A DNA stretch of 64,000 nt from Azonexus sp. (GTDB lineage: Bacteria; Pseudomonadota; Gammaproteobacteria; Burkholderiales; Rhodocyclaceae), in assembly GCA_017983615.1 (NCBI GenBank), contig JAGOBB010000007.1:34833-98832 (forward strand), in the 5' to 3' direction. The position numbers and the translations under genes are program-made. Under the pieces are notes generated by a model that ran no database searches, was not told the DNA's origin, and saw nothing but the letters and a program-made list of their open reading frames with translations. The number at the start of each line of letters is the position of its first letter. The first letter of the stretch is position 1. Below, one piece after another: positions 1 through 9,200 of this stretch.

Positions 1-774
1 AGGTTCCTTTACGGCGAGCAGCGCGCTCAACGCGGCATGGCAGGAGGCCAGGTTGTCGAGCTGGCTGTTGGCAATGAATTCGCCGTCGACGCCCCAGAAC
101 GACCCTTTTTGCGTGTCGTAGGCGTTCAGTTCCCAGGTCAGCAGGGCCTCCGGTTCGACGCCGAGCAGTTTGGCGATTGGCTGGCGGAAACGCGCTTCTG
201 CCTTGGTGCCGTCTTCGGAAACGCCGAGCAGCAGCGGCAGTTCGGTCTGCTTGTTGAATTTCAGGCCGCTCTCGTTGACCTCGCGGTTCATGTGGATGGC
301 CAAGTTGGGCAGGCGCAGCAGCGGGTCGGCGAAGCGCACCAGCCGGGTCTCGAAACCGCCAGGAACTCGGACATTGACGCGCCCGGCCAGCGACAGGTCG
401 CGGTCGGCGAAGGTGGTGAGGATCGGGCCGCCATAAACCTCGACGCCGAGGCGGACCATGCCGGCGGCGTCCTCGGCCGGTTTCGGTTTGAGGCGCAGGC
501 CGGGCGAATCGGTATGGGCGCCGATCAGGCGCAGGCCGGCCTCGGCGGGCGGCTGGCTGCCGACGATGAAGGCAATGATCGACGAACCGCCGCGCACGAC
601 GTAATAGCGGCCGCCGGCGGCCAAAAGCCAACGGTCGGCCTCTTCCAGGCGGCAAAAACCGGCCGCCTGCAGGCGGGCTTCGCAGGTGGCGACGGCATGC
701 CACGGGCTGGGGCTGGCGTCGATGAAGTCGAGCAGGTCCTGGGCCTGGGCGCGAGTGGCGGCGGGAATGTTCAT
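1..774 (-). CDS. apeB: M18 family aminopeptidase, partial (3' end beyond window)
   Basis: Zinc-dependent M18 (aspartyl/DNPEP-like) aminopeptidase that removes N-terminal residues from peptides in the cytoplasm. The 258 visible residues begin MNIPAATRAQAQDLLDFI and contain the family motif AHTDSPGL, whose His and Asp are metal-site residues, followed by the VYGGPILTTFADRDLSL region. The reading frame runs off the left edge, so about 40% of a usual ~430-residue protein is missing. The ATG overlaps the TGA of the upstream lipase-like gene in the 4-bp ATGA arrangement, indicating translational coupling as the last visible gene of the leftward operon that begins near 3.6 kb. Family call is strong; substrate preference is not visible. 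Confidence 0.88.
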   Translation of the reverse strand, partial: MNIPAATRAQAQDLLDFIDASPSPWHAVATCEARLQAAGFCRLEEADRWLLAAGGRYYVVRGGSSIIAFIVGSQPPAEAGLRLIGAHTDSPGLRLKPKPAEDAAGMVRLGVEVYGGPILTTFADRDLSLAGRVNVRVPGGFETRLVRFADPLLRLPNLAIHMNREVNESGLKFNKQTELPLLLGVSEDGTKAEARFRQPIAKLLGVEPEALLTWELNAYDTQKGSFWGVDGEFIANSQLDNLASCHAALSALLAVKEP

Positions 775-1661
775 GGTCGTCTTTGTTTCAACTGGTCAAG
801 CAGCCGGTCGGCAATGCGGGAATCATAAAGCATGGCGAGATGGCCGGTGGCCGGCAATTCGATGTCCGTGGCGCCGGGCAGGCGCTGGTTGTCCTGTGGC
901 ATGGCGTAGTTGTCGTAGGGGTTGCGCAGGCTGATCACCGGAATCTTCAACGGCTCGGCCGCCATGTCGGTCAGCCACAGCGAGCCCGGCTCCATTTCGC
1001 GGGCGTTCTGGCCGATGCCGATGCGGGCCAATGCCGTTCCCTGATGCGGGGTGGCCAGCGTCACCAAGCGGTCGATGCGTTCAACGCCATGGCGGGCCAG
1101 GTAGGAGCGGCAGATCAGGCCGCCCATGCTGTGCGCGATCAGCGTTACCTGCTTGCTGCCGGTAACGGCGCAGACTTCTTCGATGCGCTGATTCAATTGC
1201 GGCACCAGCTTGCCGAGGCTGGTGTAGGGCGGCACCAGGCTTACCGTGGCGACCGTGTGTCCCGCCGCTTCCAGCCGCCGGCGGAGCAGCCACCAGATGC
1301 CTCGGCTGACGCCGTAGCCGTGGACGAGCACGACGGGGCGCGGCCGCGCTTCGCGCCGCAGGCGGTCGGCAGGCATCCATAACCGTTCGAAGGGCAGCAC
1401 GAGCAGGAAGTTGAGCAAGAAGACGGCATATTCGACGGCCATGATGCGCAGTCGTTTGGCCCAGCCGAGCGGCGGTGCCGGCGAGGCGTATTTGATGCCG
1501 TAGAACCAGGTCACTGCGTTCATCCAGAAACGCAGGCCGAGCACGCAGTTGATGGCGCCGACGATGGCCAGCGGCCAGTCGAGATGCATGAAATGGCGGC
1601 CGATGTAGAGATAGCCGCTGACTTCCAGCGCGATCCAGATGAGCAGCGAGACGGGAACCAT
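771..1661 (-). CDS. Alpha/beta-hydrolase, lipase-like, membrane-anchored
   Basis: Protein of 296 residues with two or three hydrophobic segments in the first ~90 residues (for example 1-20, 31-45 and 76-90), then a lipase-type alpha/beta-hydrolase domain. The oxyanion-hole motif HGYG lies at 114-117 and the nucleophile elbow AHSMGG at 176-181 (Ser178). A late His near ATGHLAML completes a plausible catalytic triad. It resembles PGAP1-like or triacylglycerol lipase-type esterases, but the substrate is unknown. It starts 4 bp after dnaQ ends and its stop overlaps the apeB start, so it is an internal operon gene. The membrane anchoring suggests an ester substrate at the inner membrane; that is inference. 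Confidence 0.8.
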   Translation of the reverse strand: MVPVSLLIWIALEVSGYLYIGRHFMHLDWPLAIVGAINCVLGLRFWMNAVTWFYGIKYASPAPPLGWAKRLRIMAVEYAVFLLNFLLVLPFERLWMPADRLRREARPRPVVLVHGYGVSRGIWWLLRRRLEAAGHTVATVSLVPPYTSLGKLVPQLNQRIEEVCAVTGSKQVTLIAHSMGGLICRSYLARHGVERIDRLVTLATPHQGTALARIGIGQNAREMEPGSLWLTDMAAEPLKIPVISLRNPYDNYAMPQDNQRLPGATDIELPATGHLAMLYDSRIADRLLDQLKQRRP

Positions 1662-1665
1662 TCGC

Positions 1666-2382
1666 TCAGATCGCTTCGGCTTCGGGCTTGGGCAGCCAGA
1701 GGCAGGCGCCTTTCGACTCCTTGTCGATGGCTTTCAGCACGCGCTCGTGTTCGGCCAGCTCCTCGGCCGAAGCGTGGCGGACGACCAGCGGCTTGCGCTG
1801 GCGGACTTGGCCGTCAGCGCCGATGTTCGGGCGCGGTGCGGCGTCGGGTTCGATCATCAGGCTGTTCTGGCCGCGGGTCATGGCCAGGAAGACCTCGGCC
1901 AGCAGCTCGGTGTCGAGCAGGGCGCCGTGCAGCGTGCGGCTGGAGTTGTCGATCTCGTAGCGTTCGCACAGCGCGTCGAGGCTGTTGCGCTTGCCGGGGT
2001 GCAGGTCTTTGGCCATGCGCAGGGTGTCGATGACGCCGTTGCAGATGGTGCCGACAGGCACGCGGCCGAGGCGGTCGAGCTCGGCATTGAGGAAGCCGAT
2101 GTCGAACGGCGCGTTGTGGATGATCAGCTCGGCGCCGTTGATGAATTCCAGGAACTCGTCGGCGATGTCGGCGAACTTCGGCTTGTCGGCCAGGAATTCG
2201 AGGCTGATGCCGTGTACCGCCTGGGCGCCTTCGTCGATCTCGCGCTCCGGATTGACGTACTTGTGCAGGTGGTGGCCTGTCAGGCGGCGATTGACCATTT
2301 CGATGCAGGCCACTTCGATGATGCGGTGGCCCGAGCGCGGGTCGAGGCCGGTGGTTTCGGTGTCGAGGACGATCTGTCTCAT
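1666..2382 (-). CDS. dnaQ: DNA polymerase III epsilon subunit (3'-5' proofreading exonuclease)
   Basis: Proofreading exonuclease of the replicative polymerase, a DEDDh nuclease. Exo I motif DTETTG is at residues 6-11 (Asp7, Glu9), Exo II is HNAPFDIGFL, and Exo III is the HGALLDTELLAEV block with the catalytic His and Asp. The start MRQIVLDTETTG (2382) was chosen because it matches the usual DnaQ N-terminus; an upstream in-frame ATG at 2439 would add 19 unconserved residues reaching back over the rnhA end. The 238-residue length is normal. The C-terminal tail that binds the alpha subunit is present. rnhA-dnaQ adjacency is common in proteobacteria (there often divergent); here the two are co-directional. 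Confidence 0.95.
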   Translation of the reverse strand: MRQIVLDTETTGLDPRSGHRIIEVACIEMVNRRLTGHHLHKYVNPEREIDEGAQAVHGISLEFLADKPKFADIADEFLEFINGAELIIHNAPFDIGFLNAELDRLGRVPVGTICNGVIDTLRMAKDLHPGKRNSLDALCERYEIDNSSRTLHGALLDTELLAEVFLAMTRGQNSLMIEPDAAPRPNIGADGQVRQRKPLVVRHASAEELAEHERVLKAIDKESKGACLWLPKPEAEAI

Positions 2383-2390
2383 TTTTTGGT

Positions 2391-2449
2391 CGCTAGTCGT
2401 TAGTAGGGGAGTTGTTAGCTGGTTTTGTGCTAGTAACAAATGACTAGCG
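2391..2449. repeat. Imperfect hairpin-forming sequence between rnhA and dnaQ
   Basis: The rnhA-dnaQ gap contains CGCTAGTC (2391-2398) and its exact inverse GACTAGCG (2442-2449), enclosing a second inverted pair TTGTTAGC / GCTAGTAACAA around a TGGTTTTGT loop. A similar arrangement with GCTAGTTGTTAGT and CAAAACCAG is found between nifU and nifS (35.92-35.98 kb). It may be a small interspersed intergenic element or an mRNA processing hairpin. The right arm overlaps the rnhA stop codon. Confidence 0.5.
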
Positions 2450-2896
2450 TCTAACCACTAGCTCTTCAATACCGCGATTGGCCAGAGCGTCGGCGCGTTC
2501 GTTTTCCGGGTGGCCGGCGTGGCCCTTCACCCAGACCCATTCCAGCTTGTGCAGTTTGACCTGGGCCTCGAGTTGTTGCCATAGGTCGGCATTCTTGACC
2601 GGTTTCTTGTCGGCGGTTTTCCAGCCGTTTTTCTTCCAGCCGTGGATCCACTCGTTGATGCCCTTCAGGACGTATTGCGAGTCGGTGTAGATCTTTCCGG
2701 CGACCGGGCGCTTCATGGCTTCGATGGCGCGGATGGCGGCGGTCAGCTCCATGCGATTGTTGGTCGTTTCCTTCTCGCCGCCCCACAATTCCTTCTCGTG
2801 CGGGCCGAGGCGCAGGATGGCGCCCCAGCCGCCGGGGCCGGGGTTGCCCTTGCAGGCGCCATCGGTAAAGATTTCTACGGTTTCTTCTGTGGCCAT
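2444..2896 (-). CDS. rnhA: Ribonuclease HI
   Basis: Cleaves RNA in RNA:DNA hybrids, removing primers and R-loops. The 150-residue protein starts [13 protein letters not shown]. Acidic catalytic residues are visible at Asp12 ([16 protein letters not shown]), Glu50 (NNRMELTAA), Asp72 (YTDSQYV) and the Asp in [11 protein letters not shown], with the KGHAGH loop also present. The start was chosen over a longer upstream ATG because it is preceded by AAGGAAGG and matches the family length (E. coli 155). The first 22 bp overlap the end of the methyltransferase gene, so the two are translationally coupled. Confidence 0.96.
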   Translation of the reverse strand: MATEETVEIFTDGACKGNPGPGGWGAILRLGPHEKELWGGEKETTNNRMELTAAIRAIEAMKRPVAGKIYTDSQYVLKGINEWIHGWKKNGWKTADKKPVKNADLWQQLEAQVKLHKLEWVWVKGHAGHPENERADALANRGIEELVVRR

Positions 2897-3603
2897 TGGC
2901 CTTCCTTTTGTGCGATGGGGCGCAGCGCCTTGGCGCGCACTCCCTGGGTTTTCCATTTGGGGGTGATCAGGCGCATGCCGTGTGTGCGCTTGATGGCGCG
3001 CAGGACATAGACGCCGCCGGAGAAATGCCACCAGCGGTGACTGGCGTTTTCAATGAAGCGCCAGTTCTGCAGCCATTTCAATTGGTCGACGGGCGGCACG
3101 TAGCAGCCCAGCTTGCCGCGGTCGACCTCGAAGCCGAGCAGTTGCAGCCAGTCCTTCAGGCGGTTCAGTGACAGATAGCTGCCGTTCCACGGGAATTCGC
3201 CGCTACGGTCGAGCTTGCGTTTCATACCCCACAGCGACAGCGGATTGAAGCCGACGACAATGACCTGGCCTTCCGGAATTAGGATGCGTTCGACTTCGCG
3301 CAGGATCTGATGCGGTTCGTCGCTGAATTCGAGAACGTGCGGTAGCACGACAAGGTCGGTGCTGTTCGAGGCGAAGGGCAGGGCGGTGGGGTCGCAGAGG
3401 ACGTCGACGATCCCCTGGCACCCCGCCTTCTGGCGCAGTGGAATGCGATTGGCGCGGAGGAAGTCACCCTGCGGCAGGCCGATCTGCAAGGCGTTGAAGC
3501 CGAAGATGTCGGCGACCACGGCATCGAGCTGTCGCTGCTCCCAGTCAAGCACGTAGCGGCCGGGGGCCGAGGTCAGCCACGCCTCCAGTCCGGGAATTGA
3601 CAT
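2875..3603 (-). CDS. Class I SAM-dependent methyltransferase (YafS-like)
   Basis: Small-molecule type class I methyltransferase of about 242 residues. Visible landmarks are the LQIGLP segment of motif [25 protein letters not shown] (motifs II-III) and [27 protein letters not shown], typical of methyltransferase-11 domains. The gloB-yafS-rnhA-dnaQ neighbourhood in E. coli has the same gene set, which supports a YafS-type ortholog of unknown substrate. The start [10 protein letters not shown] at 3603 leaves 28 bp to the divergent gloB start; an upstream ATG at 3633 would overlap gloB. First gene of the leftward operon. Confidence 0.8.
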   Translation of the reverse strand: MSIPGLEAWLTSAPGRYVLDWEQRQLDAVVADIFGFNALQIGLPQGDFLRANRIPLRQKAGCQGIVDVLCDPTALPFASNSTDLVVLPHVLEFSDEPHQILREVERILIPEGQVIVVGFNPLSLWGMKRKLDRSGEFPWNGSYLSLNRLKDWLQLLGFEVDRGKLGCYVPPVDQLKWLQNWRFIENASHRWWHFSGGVYVLRAIKRTHGMRLITPKWKTQGVRAKALRPIAQKEGQWPQKKP

Positions 3604-3631
3604 CCGGGGCGTGTCGCTCGATAGTTCCGGC

Positions 3632-4390
3632 ATGTTTGACGTGTCGTTCATTCCCGCATTCAAGGACAATTACATCTGGCTGCTGACCCGGGGCAAGCGC
3701 GCCTTCGTCGTCGATCCTGGCGATGCCGCGCCCGTGCTGGCGCGCCTTGAAGCCGAAGGGCTGACGCTGGAAGGCATCCTGATCACACACCACCATGCCG
3801 ACCATCAGGGCGGTATCGCCGAGTTGAAAGCGCGCTGGCCGGTGGTGGTCTATGCACCGGGCAATGAGTCTATCACAGGCTGCACCGACCCCCTGAGCGG
3901 TGGCGAGCGCCTGGAGATTCTCGGCGCGCCGGTGGACGTGCTGGCCGTTCCCGGTCACACGCTGGGGCACCTTGCCTACTCTGCGCCGGGCGTGCTGTTC
4001 TGTGGCGATACGCTGTTCGGGGCTGGTTGCGGCCGGCTGTTCGAAGGGACGCCGGAACAGATGTCGGCATCGCTGGATGCCATCGCCGCCTTGCCCGACG
4101 ATACCCTGATCTACTGCGCGCACGAATATACCGAGATGAATCTGCGTTTCGCGCTGGCCGTCGAGCCGGACAATCCAGTGCTGCAACAGCGGGTCGCCCG
4201 AGTGGCCGCGCTGCGGGCTGCCGGCCTGCCCAGCGTGCCGTCCATGTTAGGCGAGGAGAAAGCGACCAATCCCTTCCTGCGCTGCACGGTGCCGGCGGTG
4301 ATTGCAGCGGCGCAACGGCAGAATGCTACGGTCGGCAGCAAAAAAACGGCAATTTTCAAAACGATCCGCGAGTGGCGGAACAGCTTCTAG
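3632..4390 (+). CDS. gloB: Hydroxyacylglutathione hydrolase (glyoxalase II)
   Basis: Hydrolyses S-lactoylglutathione to lactate and glutathione, the second step of methylglyoxal detoxification. The metallo-beta-lactamase fold is identified by THHHADH at 52-58 binding two metals, later metal ligands in PGHTLGHLAY and FCGDTLF, and the glutathione-binding EYTEMNLRFA block. The start MFDVSFIPAFKDNYIWLL matches the family, rather than the track-style upstream ATG at 3611. The last ~20 residues from residue 231 (NATVGSKKTAIFK) are encoded by a copy of the dispersed AATGCTACGGTC repeat. Converges with the CheY-like gene with no gap. Confidence 0.94.
   Translation: MFDVSFIPAFKDNYIWLLTRGKRAFVVDPGDAAPVLARLEAEGLTLEGILITHHHADHQGGIAELKARWPVVVYAPGNESITGCTDPLSGGERLEILGAPVDVLAVPGHTLGHLAYSAPGVLFCGDTLFGAGCGRLFEGTPEQMSASLDAIAALPDDTLIYCAHEYTEMNLRFALAVEPDNPVLQQRVARVAALRAAGLPSVPSMLGEEKATNPFLRCTVPAVIAAAQRQNATVGSKKTAIFKTIREWRNSF
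4321..4364 (+). repeat. Dispersed uptake-signal-like repeat, copy 1 (inside gloB)
   Basis: Exact core AATGCTACGGTC at 4322-4333, followed by GGCAGC, an A tract (AAAAAAA) and a second tract (AATTTTCAAAA). It is read in the sense frame N-A-T-V-G and codes residues 231-243 of GloB. Confidence 0.9.
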
Positions 4391-4792
4391 CTAGCTCGCC
4401 GATGGCTTGCGCTGGAGTATCCGTCCACCGACCTTTTCCAGTGTGTCGAGCACGCGGGCGGCGTTGAAGGGCTTGATGATGAAGCCGCTGGCGCCGTTCT
4501 GGATCGATTCCTGGACAGTACCGGGATCGGAGTTGCTGGTCACCATGATGACTTCGGTCTCGGGCAGCTTGGCCTTGATTTCGCCGAGCGCCTCGATGCC
4601 GTTCTTCTCCGGCATGATGACGTCCATGCAGACGATGTCGGGCTTCAGTCGCTCGACCATCTCGACGGCAGACAGCCCGTTGCGGGCTTCGCCGACGACG
4701 TCGTATTCCTCGCCGCGCAGCATGCCGCGCAGGATGCTGCGCATCATGTCATTGTCGTCGGCGATGATGACGGAAAGGCGTCTTTTGCTCAT
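4391..4792 (-). CDS. Single-domain response regulator (CheY-like)
   Basis: Stand-alone receiver domain of 133 residues. Acidic pocket DD at 12-13, phospho-acceptor Asp57 (CMDVIMP), Thr85 (VMVTSNS) and Lys107 (GFIIKPF) are all in place. No output domain follows, so it probably acts by protein-protein interaction with a motor, kinase or downstream cyclase. It lies 12 bp downstream of a REC-GGDEF gene on the same strand and is likely co-transcribed with it. It may be the motility-type CheY or a phosphorelay intermediate; no che genes are nearby. Confidence 0.9.
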   Translation of the reverse strand: MSKRRLSVIIADDNDMMRSILRGMLRGEEYDVVGEARNGLSAVEMVERLKPDIVCMDVIMPEKNGIEALGEIKAKLPETEVIMVTSNSDPGTVQESIQNGASGFIIKPFNAARVLDTLEKVGGRILQRKPSAS

Positions 4793-4804
4793 GTTCGTTA
4801 GAAG

Positions 4805-5746
4805 TTAAGCAGCGTCGGCGCGACAGACACGATCCCGGCCTTCCTCTTTGGCGCGATAAAGCGCCTGGTCGGCAGCATGGATCAGGTCGTCCGGCGGATT
4901 GTCGAAACCGGGAGCGGCGGAGGCAATGCCGATGCTGATCGTGACCTGCTCACCGGGTGCCGAGGCATGCGGGATGTTCAGTTCGTGGATGGCATGACGG
5001 ATTTTCTCGGCGACCATCAGCGCACCGCCGATCGTCGTTTCGGGCAGCACGACGGCAAACTCCTCGCCGCCGTAGCGGGCGACGAGGTCCGAGGGACGTT
5101 CGGTGTTCTGGCGGATCGTTGTCGCGATCTTGCGCAGGCACTCATCGCCCGCCAGGTGCCCGTAGGTGTCGTTGTAAAGCTTGAAGAAATCGACGTCGCA
5201 CATCAGCACGGCAAGGCTGTTCGAATGGCGGCGGGCACGGCGCCACTCGACGGAGATGGTCTCGTCGAAATAACGCCTGTTGGCCACGCCGGTCAGACCG
5301 TCCAGGGACGAAATGCGCTTCAGCTCCTGATTGGCGGCATCGAGCTTGCGGGTTAGGGCCAGCAGCGAGGCGCGCATCAGCACAATGCGTTGCATGGCGC
5401 GAATTTTGGCGCCGAGCACGATTTCGCTGACCGGCTTGGCCAGATAGTCGTCGCCGCCGGCGGCAATGCCTTGCTCAATGTTCACATCTTCGCCGAGCGA
5501 AGACAGGAAAATGATTGGTGTCCAGTCGCCAGGTATTTCCAGGGCGCGGATTTTCTGCGCGACTTCGAAGCCGCTGATGTCCGGCAGGACGACGTCGAGT
5601 AGCACCAGATCGGGCCGCTCGCGCGAAAAGGCGTCAAGGGCGCTCGCACCGTTCTCGGCTGAAATGGCCGTTGCGCCGAAGTGCTTCACATACTGGAGCA
5701 GCACTGCAAGACTGGAGCGGCTGTCTTCAACGACGAGGATTTTCAT
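4805..5746 (-). CDS. Response regulator with diguanylate cyclase (REC-GGDEF) output
   Basis: Synthesises the second messenger c-di-GMP when activated by phosphorylation. The 313-residue protein has a receiver domain at ~1-118 (Asp51 phospho-acceptor, Lys104 in AKP), a coiled helix ~120-147, and a GGDEF domain with the intact active-site motif GGEEF at 226-230. The sequence RPSD at 217-220, five residues upstream, is a canonical RxxD inhibitory I-site, so product inhibition is expected. Start MKILVVEDSRSS was chosen because the 30 upstream residues of the longer frame are unconserved. Paired with the CheY-like gene immediately downstream. Confidence 0.93.
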   Translation of the reverse strand: MKILVVEDSRSSLAVLLQYVKHFGATAISAENGASALDAFSRERPDLVLLDVVLPDISGFEVAQKIRALEIPGDWTPIIFLSSLGEDVNIEQGIAAGGDDYLAKPVSEIVLGAKIRAMQRIVLMRASLLALTRKLDAANQELKRISSLDGLTGVANRRYFDETISVEWRRARRHSNSLAVLMCDVDFFKLYNDTYGHLAGDECLRKIATTIRQNTERPSDLVARYGGEEFAVVLPETTIGGALMVAEKIRHAIHELNIPHASAPGEQVTISIGIASAAPGFDNPPDDLIHAADQALYRAKEEGRDRVCRADAA

Positions 5747-5775
5747 GGTGGCAGACGGGGAGCGGTCGGTGCAGT

Positions 5776-6174
5776 CTAACGGCAATATTGATTGAAGAAT
5801 ACCAGCGCAGTCATGGCAATCACAACGGCTGCGCATCCCCAGAAAATGCCCCAGCGCAGGGCCTGTCTGGCCTGGTGATAGGCCGTGCGCTGCTGGAAAT
5901 CAAAAAAGCGTTGCAGTTCGCCCAGGGTCAATACAGCGGTGAACATAAAGAAGATCATTCCGCAGAACATGAAGATAATCGACCCGTTGTTAAGTTCTCG
6001 GCATGAGCCGACCGTGCGATGGAGGAATATCAGGACGGCATCGGTCCGGAAGGCGTAGCCGCCGACCAGGTAAGCCAGCCCGGCAAATAGCGCGAGAATC
6101 CCTAGAACCAGCCAGGTTTGCCAGAGCTTGAGCTGTTCTATGGCCCGGGAAATGTCTTCAATGATCCATTTCAT
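5776..6174 (-). CDS. Small integral membrane protein, function unknown
   Basis: Protein of 132 residues with three likely transmembrane helices (around 20-43, 66-86 and 108-128). A charged loop HRTVGSCRELNNG separates the first two, and QRFFDFQQRTAYHQARQALRW precedes the third. I do not recognise a family. It stands alone on the minus strand, 29 bp upstream of the REC-GGDEF start, and is divergent from the DUF748 gene, with which it shares a 74-bp gap. It could be part of the c-di-GMP operon. Confidence 0.65.
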   Translation of the reverse strand: MKWIIEDISRAIEQLKLWQTWLVLGILALFAGLAYLVGGYAFRTDAVLIFLHRTVGSCRELNNGSIIFMFCGMIFFMFTAVLTLGELQRFFDFQQRTAYHQARQALRWGIFWGCAAVVIAMTALVFFNQYCR

Positions 6175-6248
6175 ATATTTTTTGGTGAGTTTGGTGTGGT
6201 GCCAGTGTGCTAAATTTAACCGATGTATAGCAATCAGGGCAGAATATC

Positions 6249-9200
6249 ATGGCAGAGCAGATGGCAAGTAATCCAGTAACAATGTCACGCCTTTCTGCGG
6301 CGCTGAAATCCCCTCGCAGCGTCAAAATCGGCAAGTGGCTGGGTGGAATTTTGGTGTTTTTTGGCCTTTTTGGCTTTTTTGCTGCGCCACCCCTACTCAA
6401 ATCCATTTTGCAGACGCAACTCTCGGCTGAGTTGCATCGTCAAGTCAGCATCGATGGCATCGATATCAATCCCTACGGACTGACTGCCAGGATCAGTGGT
6501 TTCACGGTCAAGGGCGACGAGGGCAAGGAGGTCGTTGGCTTCGATGAGTTGTTCGTCAACCTGTCGTCTGCTTCAATTTTCAAGTTGGCAGTCGTTGTGG
6601 ACGAAGTTCGCTTGCATGGGCCGCGACTTGCGGTCAGTCGCGTCGCCGACGGGCGCTACGACATTTCCGATCTGCTCGACGAATGGATGAAGCCCAAGGA
6701 TGAGCCGGAGAAGGAAACGCCGCGTTTTTCTGTGAACAACATCGAGCTGGTCAACGGCAAGATCGTTTTCGACGACAAGCCCGAGGGGCAGGTGCACACC
6801 ATCAGCGACATCAATCTTGCGTTGCCTTTCGTCTCCAGTCTGCCGTATCACGCCCATATCGTCGTCCAGCCGTCGTTTTCCGCCAGCATTAATGGTTCGC
6901 CGCTCGTTCTCAAGGGCGACAGCAAGCCCTTTTCCGAGACTCATGAAAGTCAGTTGAGTCTCGATCTCGATCGCTTCAATCTCGGCAGCCTGCAACCCTA
7001 TGTGCCGGATTCGCTACCTTTGCAACTGGCTGCCGGTACCCTGGATACCGAAATGAAAGCCGTGTTCAAGGAAGTTTCAGATCAGGTGTATTCGGTGTCA
7101 GTGGTCGGAGCGGCCCATGTGTCCGGACTGGCAGTGAGCGAAAGCGATGGTCAGGCGCTCGCGGGCTGGAAGCGCCTCGATGTCGAACTGGAGAATGCCG
7201 ACCCAGTAAATCGCAAGGTCGCCATCAAGCGGGTCGCTCTGGATGGGCTCGATATCTCTCTCGCTGTCAATCGCCAGGGGGAATTCAATGTCCTGCGCGT
7301 TGCCGAAAAGCTGGGTAAACCAGCTTCCGAAACGCCGGCATCGAAGACGGCGCCTGGCAATTCGTTCACCTGGTCGCTCGGTGAGTTTGCGCTGACCAAC
7401 GGCTTGATTCGCTGGAAGGATGACTCCGGTCCGCAGCCGGTGGATGGCCAGGTGCGCAATCTTCAGGTGAGTGTCGGCAAGGTCGACAGCGCGCTGGTCG
7501 AGCCCATCGTGATCGGCGAAGTGAGCTATCAGGTCGATCTCGGCGAACGTTTCCGCGTTGACCGAATGGCCTTCAAGGGGATCAGCGTCGACTTGCCGGC
7601 GCATCGCGTCGAGATTGCCGAAGTGGTCAATAGCGGCACACGAGCCCGCATGCTGCGCAACAAGGAGGGCAAGATCGAATGGGTCAGCTCGCCGGTCCTG
7701 CGTACCGTCCGGGCAACGAACGCGCGGGCTGATAGAAAGGCCAAGGCGGCTGCTGATGCCGCGGGTACGCAGGAATGGGTTGGCAAGGTAGGCAAGCTGA
7801 GTATCGACGACCTCGGTTTCCGCTTCGAGGATCAATCCACGCAACCGGCCGCGGTTCAAGAGATTGAAGGCTTTAATCTGCTCGCCCAGGGCTTGACCAA
7901 CGAGCCCAACAAGAAAGGCACGATTGCGCTCAAGACCAGGATCAACAAGAAGGGAAGCCTGAATGTCGATGGCAGCCTCCAGATCTATCCGCTCGACGTG
8001 GCTGTCAAAGTCGATACGGTATCAATCCCGCTCCTGCCGCTGGAGCCGTATTTTGGCCAGTTTCTCAATGTTTCACTGACCCGCGGCCTCGTCTCGAACA
8101 AGGGTGAAGCAACAGCCAAACTCGATACGGTGGGCCTCAAGGCGGGTTACAAGGGGTCGTTCACGCTGGGCGATCTGGTGGTGCTCGACAAGCTGAACAG
8201 CGCCGATTTTCTCAAGTGGAAATCGCTCTATTTCGGGGGGGTCGATTTCCGTCTTGAACCGCTGGCCGTCAATATCGGCGAGATCGCGCTGACCGATTTC
8301 TACTCCCGTCTTATCCTGAACAAGGAAGGCCGCTTGAACGTGGCCGACATCGTCAAGAAGCCGGCAGGCGAGGCCGTGCCGGTCAATGCAGAGCCCAAGC
8401 AGGCCGAAGTATTGCCTGCCGAGACCAAGGTGGCTGATGCAAAGCCGGCCGGGAAGGATGCATCGCCGGCCAAGGCGCCAGTGCCGATCAAGATTGCCAA
8501 GATCACGTTGCAGAACGGTACGGTCAATTTCTCGGATTTCTTTGTCCAGCCCAACTACACGGTCAATTTGACCAAGCTCGGCGGGCGGGTCACCGGCCTG
8601 TCGTCGGTGGCAGATACCGTAGCCGATATGGAAATCCGCGGAAAATATGCCAATTCCGCGCCGGTCCAGATCCTGGCCAAACTGAACCCGCTGGCTGCCA
8701 AGTCCTACCTTGATCTCAAGGCCGACATCACCGGTGTCGACCTCGTGGGCTTCTCGCCGTATTCCGGTAAGTACGCCGGCTACGCGATCGAGAAGGGCAA
8801 GCTGTCGCTGAATGTGGCCTACAAATTGGAGAACAACCAGCTGGCTGCTGAGAACCGGCTATTCATCGACCAATTCACCTTCGGCGAGAAGATCGATAGT
8901 CCCGATGCCACCAAACTGCCGGTCAATCTGGCCATTTCGCTGCTCAAGAACAACCGCGGAGAGATTGACCTCAACCTGCCGATTTCCGGTTCGCTCGATG
9001 ATCCGCAGTTCTCGATCGGTGGGCTGGTCATCAAGATCATCGTCAACCTGTTCGTCAAGGCGGTGACTTCGCCGTTCGCGCTGCTCGGTTCAATGTTCGG
9101 CGGTGGTGACGAGCTGTCCAACGTCGAATTTGTCGCCGGGTATGCGGCGATCAACGAAGCGGCTACCAAGAAACTGGAATCGCTGTCCAAGGCGCTGGCC

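Noticed and set aside
6350-6400. AT-rich ATTTTGG/TTTTTTGG stretch in the DUF748 gene as a repeat tail
   Set aside because: No core AATGCTACGGTC nearby; the sequence codes for the hydrophobic anchor helix (Phe/Leu/Gly codons).
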